Below the pieces are notes generated by a model. That model did not search any database. It worked only from the letters and a program-made list of their open reading frames with translations, and was not told where the DNA came from. The translations under genes and the position numbers were made by a program. A DNA stretch of 64,000 bases, taken from NCBI RefSeq assembly GCF_001577835.2, contig NC_029519.1:26014045-26078044 (forward strand). Direction: 5' to 3'. Below, one piece after another: positions 26,801-38,800 of this stretch. The stretch's first letter is position 1. Each line of letters begins with the position of its first letter. This DNA is from Coturnix japonica. Its lineage: Eukaryota; Chordata; Aves; Galliformes; Phasianidae.

Positions 26801-29800
26801 TAATAACATTTGGAAAAATGGCATCTTCATATTCTCGAAGGTGAGGTAGGTAGTAGTACAGGTTTGTAAGATGCACAGGGAGTTTTCTGGTGACATTTAA
26901 TAGTTTCATGCCATCTTGAAGACACAACAAATCCACATGCAAACATAAAAAATAAAGCTGTCAGCTATTATTCCGCCTATTTCAACTAGCCATTATTTTA
27001 GCTGATTAGCACACACAAGTTTATGATTTATCAGAATCATTCGTCACACACACACTTTATAATGATCAATAATCGCCCTGCCTGGTAGTCAGCCCTGTTT
27101 CAGACTAATGGAACTTTTCCAGTTTCTCTGATCTATCTCAGAAATGGACCCAGCGAGATCCCACAGATGAGACTGTGCTAACATGCATCAACACACACAC
27201 ACTGCAGTCAGCATGAGCCCCTCCTGTGGAACACAGCTGGAGAACAGCACAGCACAACCCTCCCTACAGATACCATTCATTTCCTAGCTTATTGTCCTAC
27301 ATGTGTGCACTCCCAAGTGATCCAGTGGTGGTAAACAGCCTTTAACATAAATTAATTAAAAAGTGAACAACTGAATTCTGAAATTATTGCACGTTTAATT
27401 ATAAGCTGATGAAATAAATTTATACTGAATATAAGATACCTGCAGGAACTGAGAGGGTACATACGATGCAATTTAAAAGAAGAAAGAAAAATGATATGAA
27501 TGGATCGAAAGACTATATTTCATCAGAGAAAGAAAACTGAAAGAAAGCCCCTATATCTCCTATGAATTTATCTATGGTAGTTCTTACTTCAGAGGCTGCC
27601 TCCTCAAGATACTTGATCAGTTTTTCAGAAGCTAGTACTCACGTGTTTCATGGTATCAGAGCAACACCTTCACTATGTTTTGTAAACAATGTGATGTTAG
27701 CAACCGTCTAAGTTGCAGAAGAATTGAAAACTTATAGTCTTACAGTCTGCAGCTGGGCAGCAGAGAGCTTACTGACTTAGTTATGAAAGAAATACGCCTA
27801 ATGTAAGGCCTCAAATTTACCAGTGCTCAAAATTACTTAATAGAAGCCCTACAAATCACCATAACCTGCTTTATTTATTCAGCTCAGCTCAATGAAGACT
27901 TCCCAAAGGGCTGAAAGTCTGAAGATTTTCAATATTCAGAAGATAGTCCCACTGAAAATTAGGAAATCAGCAGAGATCCCCCAGTCTCACTGTTTAATAA
28001 AACAAAACAAAATCCAACAACAACAACAACAACAAAAAAAGCAAAATAAGCAAACAACACCACAAAATCATTCCACAAACAACCACACAAACAGAAATAT
28101 CTACCTCCAACTATTTGGGTATGAAAGAGACCAGCAAGTCCTTCACCTTGCTTTGCATTAACTGTACTAAAATTCTGTGACATATCAATATTTTTTTTGG
28201 TTGCTGTTTAAATAGCTTTGTAACTTTATAGGACTTTCCATTTCTATTAGAAATTAGTATCTGTCAAGGGCTGCAGAAGGGACTTTAGTTGGATTGTGTA
28301 CAATGAAAGAAATTAATTAAAACATGAGCAAAAATGTAAAAATTAAGAACATTCAGTAATATTAAGAAATTGCTGCTCTGAATACTATGAATGGAGAACT
28401 TTAACATTTGCCTGTATTCAACAGGAGTAAAGAACAGAAGGAAGAGAGAATTGTACCTCCCTCCACTGCTGCTTTGTGCATTAGGCAGTAATTTTTGTGT
28501 GCAGAATGCTGTACCATTAGTGGCTGACAAGGCAATTTCTAGTCTAACACTCTGATGGCCTATCCACAGTTAAGCACTTGCTTAGATGCATCTGAATAGT
28601 CCCCCTGCATTAATATTGAAAAAAACAATCAAAAAGAGGCAGGGAATAACAAGATTAAAAACCAAACCAAAACAAAAAAGCAAAAAGAACAAGAAAAACC
28701 GAGTTGACTACATAAACCAGGAATGAATTTCATTCTTTTTTCCTGTTCCAGTCCTGGATAATTCTCTATTCTAATGAGATACCCGTCTGCCGTACTGAAT
28801 ACAAACAAGGATTTTAAAGAAATAGTTTACAACAGTACTCAGACTCTTTTTCAAGCCTAAGTGGATTGTGGAATGCTTCCACGGCAGATTCACTTTGTGA
28901 CCTTCCTTCTTTCCCCAGGGAAGTAGCTTTTCTACCCTGAACAGGGAGGAAGGCAGATCCTACAGCATTTCTTTTAGGGAAGAGAACTGATTTGTCTTAT
29001 TATTGTATGCAACTACCAGTCTGCAGACAAATGGAGATGCACAACAGCCTGTAAGACAATGATCTAACATGTGAAGATCTATGGGAAGATCTTCTAGAGT
29101 AAACTCCATTTTGGTGTTTCTCTTCAAAAAGAACTGCAAGAAAACATCAACGTAGAACATCAACTCCTCAAAGGTTTTCCTTTCTTTTCTAAAACTGACT
29201 TCGCTTCCAAGCAGTAACTGTTCTCATGCAAAGCGCTCATGGCTGAAACAAGCTCCCACCTAGGCAGGAGGGGACAAGGATGGTGGAACACATGAGGGGG
29301 GAGATGCACCTGACTTCCAGATTAGATACAGTCCCAGTACTACCAGGGTGTAGTTGCATAATAAAAGCTTTCTAGCTTATTCAGTGCTCTGTTGTTAGCA
29401 GCAATAGTGTTCAGACACTGTAAAAAGCTAGATAACAATATTATAGGCTTGACTTGCACTTGGCCCTGTTACATCACTGCAGTCAGTTCCCTTTTTATTC
29501 TCCCTTGTTTACTTACTTACTTCCTTATTTATTTATTGCCCTACTTGTCAGATATATTTAAAGATAAGCTACAGGTTGCTTCACTACAGCTTTTCTTTTT
29601 CGAAACTTTTCTCTGCTGCTGATACCAGCGATCAATGATTTTTCTCCTCGTGCCATTATTAAAGATACATGAGCACACAACATTTCTGCTTTTTTTTTTT
29701 TTTAATGCGTACAAACCTGTATGATTTGTTGTCAAGTTAATTCTTTTGGCAACTATATGTTTTATTTCATCTAGTGCACTGCTCAGCTCATGCGATCTTT

Positions 29801-32800
29801 TCTTATTTTCTTTTTCAGCATACAGTAGTCTTTGATGAAGCTCCATGAACTGGTGTTGGTACGTATCTAAGTCATTTCCTGCAAACAAAACATAATTTAT
29901 TATGAGCTAATATTATAGTATAAAGAACATCATACTTATAGTAATATAGTATAAAGAATATTATAGTAATATTCTATTAATATTACAGTATAAAGAATAG
30001 GAGACAGTCCAGAAGAAGACATGACAAGGAGTTTAGGGACAAAGACGCTGCTTGAAGTTTACTCATAGAATGAAGAAGCCTGGAAGCAAATCCAGAAGTA
30101 GAATTTACGGAGCACAGCTGGGTAAAGGCTTGGAATTGAAAGCACAAGTTAGAGTGCAATGTCAGCAATAAGGAAAAGATCATTGAAAGACTCTGAGTTA
30201 TAAAGGAGGATGCCCAACATTTTTCAGTAAGTTACTCATGCAGATGATTCCTCGTCACACTGAAGACTGTAATTAGGCAATGTTCTTTTGTAGGAAACAC
30301 TGAAGAACTGGATCTCATGACAACTTCACGAATAACAACATCAAGAGAATAGGCAGAATTGCAGAACACTGCTGTTCAAAAACACCTTGATTCCACAGGG
30401 AAGCTAACATGCAAATCAAACATCACAGTAATAACAAAAAAATATCTTACTGTTCAGCAATGCAATTACATGCACCTTAATATGAAGAGATCATCTCTCC
30501 TCCCAGAAACAAAGTTTCAAAGTCAACTACTTATAAATTAATTTTTGCTAATGCAATGCATTAGAAGAAGCATTGAATTTTCAGGTAAACAGAGAATTTT
30601 CTAGAAGTTTTAATAGGAAAAAAGATTAAGCTTTTTTTTTTTTTTTTTTTTTAAAAAAAAGAAAGGAGTGGATTTCTATTTCATTTAAGATATTTTGTAT
30701 TGCTGCTTTTTTTCTTTCTTTCTTTTCTTTGCCTCTGTGATGAGGCAACAGGCTACAGAGCCAGAATCCCACACAGCTAAATTATTGGAATACCTACAGA
30801 AAATCCATGTCATCAAATACTATACAGAAATACATTTTCTTTTATGCTTTTCTTTTGCAAATGTGTTTCCAGTGCCATAATCCAACCTTTAGCTTTCTGC
30901 TTCAGAATGAATAGGAATAAAGTGGAAACGGGAGTTGAAAATTGATTTAGGTGACTAAAAGACATTAATCACAGTGTTTTAGAGCAAGAGATTCCAAGCA
31001 GAGCATTAATACATGTAAATGTGGTGAAGACAGCTGGAAATTAGAAGACGAATTCAGGAGTGCAAGTTAAACATAAAGTAACTGATGAGCATTTTTCTTT
31101 AAATTGCTATTGCCTCTGTAGAAGCTAAATAGCATCGAGTACCAAGAAAACAGTGGAGGTTTAAACTTCAATCCAAGTTCTGTATGTTCCTTCCAGGAAG
31201 ATGCAAGCAACAAAGAAAGAGCCCATAATCTTAGCATAAATACATGTTATCCCAAGATGTAACTCAGTGATTTTGACAAAGGGAATGAATCATCTTCCAG
31301 TGGCGGTGCTTCACAATTAAACACTACAAAGTGTTATGCTACTGGCATGTCCAAAGTGGTAATAGTGTGAAATAAAACTCCTTCAGTACAACTATGTTAA
31401 AGGAAGAACCAGTATGGAAACTGCATATGAATAGAAATATAGCAGTCTCTCTCTTTACTATTACTCTGGCTATCTAGTGTCAGTGTGACTCAAAACTACT
31501 GCTGTCATTGCCAGGATGACATTTTAGCTGGCACCAGTTAATGGTATTTTTATTTGATTACTTAGAGGCGAGCCTGCCAAAAAATCCTACATTCCTGGCA
31601 AATAAAATGTCAATATTCAGTTTTCACTAAGTACAGCCACACAAGTCAGCATTAGTAAATGCCCTTATCTATTTCTTCAAGCAAGAAGCGGGAAACCACA
31701 TCTCCATCTTTCAGCACTGAAGTCTCCATTCAGTTCAGCCATTACATGAGTCTTGACCTACTTACTCAGTTTCAACAGCTGGGGAAACGTAGGCTTCACA
31801 GAAGGAATGTAGTGTTTGCTTACCCTTGATGAATATGTAATTGTACACAAATTGGAATACAAAATAACATGTCATGAGATTATTTATAAATGAACAATAC
31901 TATCTATTAGTTATACTTTGGGGGGGAAAAAAAAAGCAGTGCTGAACTTTCTGTACTTTGCAGCATAGGAAAACACTATCATCTTCCACATTTATTACTT
32001 CTATAAGTTTAGCAAACTATGAAGATAAGATCAGAAATACTATGAAGCTAAATACTCTAAATACTCAACAGTCATTAAGTTGAAATGAATTTTAGCATGC
32101 ACGTAGAAAGCATTGCTCAAAGATTCTAAGTATCTACACAGAACCAAAACTGCATCTTCCAGTAGCTTGCTTGGAAAGAACCACAGAGCATTTCCATGAA
32201 CATAATCTTGGCAAGGCAAGGAGGGCCAGGAGGAAGAACCTTCAAATATATCATGAAGTACTATGTCAGTCCACAGCAATAGCTGTGCTTAGCAAAGGCT
32301 ACCAAGAGAGGTGGTGAAAGACCCATCCCTGGTCACTTTCAAGGCTGGATGGGGCTCTGAGCTGCAGGTGTCCCTGTTCATTGTGGGGAAGTTGGACTAG
32401 ATGATCTTAAAGGGTCTCTTCCAACTCAAGTGATTCTATGATTCTTCTAGGAGGACCTATGGCAAAACTATAAATAAATAAATGTTTCCTCTCTCCTTGG
32501 GGAATTGGCAAACACTTTGATGTGATGAAGAAATCCTACCAGGAAATTTCAATAAAGTTACATTGGCTGAAAACCAGGGGAAAAAAAAGAAATTAAAAAC
32601 AAAATAAAACAGCCAGATTCAGAGATAACATTCAAAGCTTTTCAATGAATCTTCAACTCTACTACAGTTTACTATAGTAAACAGTCTCCTGTTTACTATA
32701 CTGTCATGCATATTTATGAGTGAAGCAGTTCTAAGAAGGCAATGCTCAAATTGGCTTAACTACATACAGTCTTATCTCCCAGTACATACATAAATATAAC

Positions 32801-35800
32801 TTCCTGTACTGCCAACCAAAATTGTATAGAAACAGTGCAAATCTCTAAAACAAACCGATATGGAAAGTCTAATAATTATTTATCCCCCCTCCAACCACAC
32901 ATAACTTCCTATCACCATAAATGCTTCCATTATTAACAATAGATTTCTGAGAATATATAAGAGCTCTGAAAAAATTAATGGGAAGATATAAGAGCTCTGA
33001 AAAAATTCATCAACATCCCCCCAACTCAGGAAAAAAAGTAAATGAGTTAAAGGAGAATTAGGAGCACCAGAAACGGTTGAAACGGTGGGAAAAAAACACC
33101 CCATATTCTAGCAGTTACTCTTGTTCTTATTTTTGATTACAAGCTACACTCTATGCCATACACAGACATTTTCTTCTGGAGACTGAGTTCTCATTAATAC
33201 CTGCTTTTAAGAGAACTATACATACACATAAACTGCAAAAGATCTTGCCATTAGCTGAACTTGGAACCACTGCTCCCTGTTCAGGTTAATGAGGCACATT
33301 AAACCACTGAGGCATACATGGCACTAATAACTGTAGCAGTTTATTGTCTTCCTGTAACTGATCTAAACTAGAACAGAATACCAAGATTTCTAAATATTGC
33401 AAAGCATGTAACAAGAGCAGTTTTGTTTTCCTAAACTTAGGAAGACAAATCCTGCAAATAACGGCTCTGTCTTAGTTTTGAACAGTCAGTTCTAACACAA
33501 ATATTCAATTCAATAATTTACTAAAGTCCGAGGCCACATAAGCACCCTTCCAGGTAAGGACACCTCCCAGAATTTCTGCCTTAGATTCAAATACCTTTTT
33601 AATAGCATTACAACACAGTTATTGTAGGCTAGAGATAAGCATGGAAATCTACCATGACATCAAAGGTATTTTCACCTGTGCTGGGTATGTTCACTCCTTA
33701 TGTTTAACCTTGAACTGGGGTAGCTTCACATGTTTAGCCATAGCCACACGACACAGCACATCTTAACATACATCTTAAATCTTCAGGACACTGAAGTAAG
33801 TCATTGCTCATGGTGGTTTATTTTATGCATCTGAGAAGGGAAGGCTGATTGCCTGGGAAGCCACTAACTGTTTCCAGTCACCTATGCCCTAATAGCAACA
33901 GCACTGTAAAGGCTATTGGTATGGCAAGGTCCAGAAAGTAGGAGAAAATTCAGACACATCCCAGTTGGCTGACAGAAACCTTTGCCCTGCTTTAATGCAG
34001 TAGTATCACAGATGTGATCCCAGCAAGCCAAACCATGTGGTTTAACACACACCGAGGGTTCTCTCACTGTGTCCTACTGCTCGCTGTACAGGCACCTAGC
34101 CAAGCACAGCAACTGCAAAGCAGCGTGCTGTCCCAGTGCGTCCACTTGTCTTTGACTATATCCACATTAGGAGCTTCAGGACAGTGAAGGAACATTTTAT
34201 TAGCACAGTGACAGCAGATAAAAGCAGAGTGCCAGCAGTTTTGTGTGAGAAGCTAGGATTCCCCCATAAAGGATCTAGGAAAAGAACCAAAATCATTTTA
34301 CAATACTAAAATGAAGAAGTAAAACAAAACAAGCTTCAAAAAGTAAAAGGCAGATCAAGGTTAATTACTAAATTTTAAAAATAAATTGTATGATGAGACT
34401 TGTTGCTGGTTTTGGTGAGGAATGCATTTTACTAAGCCCATTCATGTACTGTATCTAGCTGAAAATAGAGGAGCAAACAAACATTTCAAAGAAACATGGA
34501 TTTTGATAATAATTTCTAAGACATCAGTGAACAATCTTCACTTTAGATATGAGTTTGTTTTGTTTTGTTTTGTTTTGTTGCATAACAAAAGGAATTTTAA
34601 AGTAATCAGAACATTTCTATGTAGGAAAGCAAGAGCATTAAAATAAGCAGAAACATAAATCAAAAGGATATACCACGGTGTTGGCACATAATTGGTATGG
34701 CTTTAATACAGTGAGGTCACTAACACCATAACGGTTCTTAAAAGCAGTGGAAAATTCTGATTTGAATATGGTCTTTATCAAATAAACAAATAGCACTCAT
34801 TACTTTGGATAATTAAATGGTTACGGCTTCATTCTCGTTGCTATTTTAAATATTGGTACTGGTTTGCCTGATGTAGCAACAATCACCCACTTGTACTCAT
34901 ACTTTATTAAATGCCTACCAACTAAATAAATTATTCTGGGATAAAACTGTTTCTCCAGACTGAGTGTGGAACATGAGGAAAGTGTGAATGTCATGTGTTT
35001 ATACTTGTTTTAGCACATGTTGTGATGACACACAGCAAACAGTGAGTAGTCGGTAATCTTCCTTATCCCCTCCTCTACAAACAACAACAGTTACCAGTTT
35101 CATTTTGTACCTGAAACTTCACAGAATTTATGACTCTACTCCTTCCTCTACTTCTAAGGACAAGGCAGCCACTATTCCACCTAAATTAACTGCAAAAAGC
35201 AGCTGTTAACTCAGCAAATCACACATTTAGAAGTCACTTAAACGGTACAACTTCAGTAAGTCTTGGATACAGATTTTGGTATAAAATGTGGGATCAGAAA
35301 TACTAAGCCTCAAATTCCAATTAGGGTTGTTCTTTGTTTTTTTTGTTTTTAAATTGTACTTTAAATACTTAAATGGAGAACCACACGTGGAAACTGAATA
35401 AGCAGTCTAGGGACTGGAGGTGCACCTTTCCTTACCACACTGTGCATTTCGGTCACATCCTGACTGCATGACTTCTTTGCTAGTAGGTATCCCTCACACC
35501 ACCTCTTTATTTGCACAGAAACTTTAACAGATACAAAGAGCACAGCAACACTATTTGACAGAGCAAATTCTCAGCTATGAAACACTATTTTGCAATGCAG
35601 CCTCACTGTTTGGTCTCCATAAACATTCAGTAAGTGTCATTTTGCAACTGTTTAATTGAAGCCTTAAGCCAGAGCATGCCAGTTAGGTCTGGATAGGAAA
35701 CCTGCAGAGAGCTCCATCACAATCCACAGACTCACACGGGGAGCCCCGCCTGGGTGCACTGCAGGAGCTGGGCTGCAGAAGCCATGAGTCACATCAGGTA

Positions 35801-38800
35801 CAAAAGGTTATTGGAAATAAAAAGAAGAAACGTGTAATCTGCTGCTTGTACTAGAGTGCACATTACATTATTTCAACTGCAAACAAGTGACATTCAGCAG
35901 AAACATCTTTTTAACCCTTTGCACCTTTTGTCTCTTAAGTTAAGCTTTGTGAAATACTGAAACATTTAATATATTAAACTCTGATAAACCCTAGGTATAC
36001 TTCTGTGAACGAGCTTATCATGAACAGTTCCTTCTTTTCTCTCCCTTATCTCAAAGGAATAACTATGGAAATGCAGGTTTCACAAAGTTTATCTCAACAC
36101 ATGTATATTAACATGCTTGCACACATACATGAATATGCTTATACGTCACAACATATTTTAACATCACATTTTCCTACCTTCCAAGCAAATATTAATTTAC
36201 TTGGATTAATTAACCCATGAATTTAGGTGAAGAGGGTAGCAGTATACTTTAAATCGATTCAAACTGATCTAATGCGGTCATTTTTACAAGCACCTTTAGG
36301 AAGCACTGCCACTTGAGATGATTCTGTTCACCTCATTGCCATGACTTCTGTAAATCCCCTGTTACTTGTCATGTCACTGAGGTTATTTCTAATCTGGGAA
36401 TAGTCTTTCCAGAGAACAAACTTCCTGTGAGTTCAAAATGAATTTATAATGCACTCTTGGCTTGCAAATAAAGACGTGTTACCTTCTTACGCTTACTTTC
36501 CTACTTTGATACATGTGGGATACTACATGCAAGACCCTAACTGAAACCATACAAGAAAATCACTATGTAGACTGTTAACACACATACTATTTTCCATAGC
36601 TATAAATTTTCACTAGTATTTATATGAAGGAACATACTTCTGGCCAGGTGAATTAATAAGCACATTGTAACTCAGTTGTGTAACAGCACAAACATCTGCA
36701 TCATCCTGGCCACAGCCCTCTCTACCCTCAGATGCAAACTGCTTGCTTCAGACAGGTCTTGCTTAGGGCCTTGGGAGGAACCAAAAAGCTCAAAGCCAAA
36801 CCATGCAGGATGTGGGACAGGTATTGCTACATCAGTCAACAAGGCTGGTTGGTAATAGCAGCCCACATCTGCAAGCACTCCAGAGGATGCAAAAAGAATC
36901 ACCCTACAAGCTTAGACAGACAAACTATAACAAGATTTGCTGCAGATGTGGCTGTTACCAATTGTCTCTGTAATGACTTTATCACTTTTCTACCATAAGA
37001 ATTAGTCAGCCTGCTGAAGCTGAAACCTCTGCTTGAACCTGTTTATAAAGTAAAGGAAAACTGAATAAGAAAGCTTTTCAAGTATAGTTAAAATATTTAT
37101 AATATTAGAGGTAAGAATCAAAGTCCAAAACCACTGAAGTACAGCAACTCTATCAGATTCCAGATGTTCATTTCTAAGAGTGGATGATGAACATTGTCCC
37201 TGCAATGCCAGTTCGTGTTACCTGTAGTCTCATTACATCTCAGCTGTTCAATTAGAATCTCCCCAGGTAACTAGCACATTAGTATCAGGCATTTAAAAGT
37301 CTCAAGTTTTGAGCTGCACTGGATAGAGTCTGATTCACAGTTCTATCTAATACCAAAGGGCTGGAAGGCTACAACCAAACTGCATAAGAGTCCATAAGGC
37401 TATTAGATACTGCTTATATTATCAAAGCACATCAGATCACTATTTTTGAGCCAGAATGCCTTGTTAAACAACAAACCAAAAAGCTCATTTCCAACCCCAG
37501 CGTCACCACAACTCAAGAAAACAACAAACCATCAACAACTCAAGATAAGCTGAAAACAAAGGGCATATTTCTGAGTGCCACCTCACATAACACACGCCCT
37601 TCAAAGACCAGGAACAGCCTGAATGTTTTAACAGGCACATCAGATAAGCAAAACAAAAAACAACAACTAGACTCTGGGGAAAAAAAAGAAAGAAAAAGAA
37701 AGAACTAAAGAAGCCCATCTGACAAACAGGTGAAAGAGATGGGAGCTGACAAGCAATCAGACAGCACCTGATCTGTCAGTAACAGGCGAGGTAAGTGAGA
37801 AGGGCATCAGGAAACAAACAGTTCACCTCTGAGATGAGAGGAAAGCAGAACACCTGAAGTGTTCTGGGTGTACATCTAGGAAATTCAGCTGCCGGGGGGG
37901 GGGAGGTTCAGCAGCATCAGAGTAGAAGTATACACCTGCTGTAGGAAGGAGGATCATTTCAAGCCTGTGCTTAGGCAGATCCTCTGCCGTGACAGTGGAG
38001 CAGCGTTTGGTTCGTTCCTGATCCTTCTCTCATTAGAAAAAAAAGGTAACAACATGTGGTGATCTGTGGGATTCTAGTTGGCATGTATGGCAGACTGCTG
38101 TCTTCTAGCAACACTCAGGAGCAAAAATGGTATCTTTCCAGTGAAATTACCAGCACAAATAACTTGCCATATGCTCCTTTAGATAAGATTACTAACTTTT
38201 TGCACATCTTTGAGATGGATCAAGTTTAAGAGAAAATGCTTCTGAACACTGTGTTAACATTTAGTACGATTAAAAGCTTGTTAATAACACAGGTACTAAA
38301 ATAACTAGGAAAGTTATATTGTCTGAGAGGAGCTGGCTATGGAGAATGAGACATCTGTGGAAATCAATATACACATAGAAGAAAGAGTAAACACACCCAT
38401 AAAAAGGTACAAACCAACCAGCCAACAGCACACCAGCAGAGAAAGGGCACAAAAGAAGCTGAATAAAAATGGCATTTCAGCAAAGGTGTCACAAAACACA
38501 TGCCACAACAGAAAAGTGACAGGGACATCAAGTGTGCTTGGGAAAAGCACTCTATAATCTCTTGGATCCTAGTTTCTTAAGACAAGTCTTACTTGTGTTT
38601 TCTCTTACCCCACTCTTGGCAGAATTGCCACCTGAAGCGTCAAGTGCTGTAAGGTCAACAAGAAATGCCATAGGCAGGAAGATCAGCACTGCTCGGGAAC
38701 ATTCAGCGTCCTGTTGCAAGTCCACTTCTATTGCTCACAAAAATGATCAATATAAGCTAAATGGAGCAGATGCTGTGAGTTCTGCATTCATCCCAGAAAT

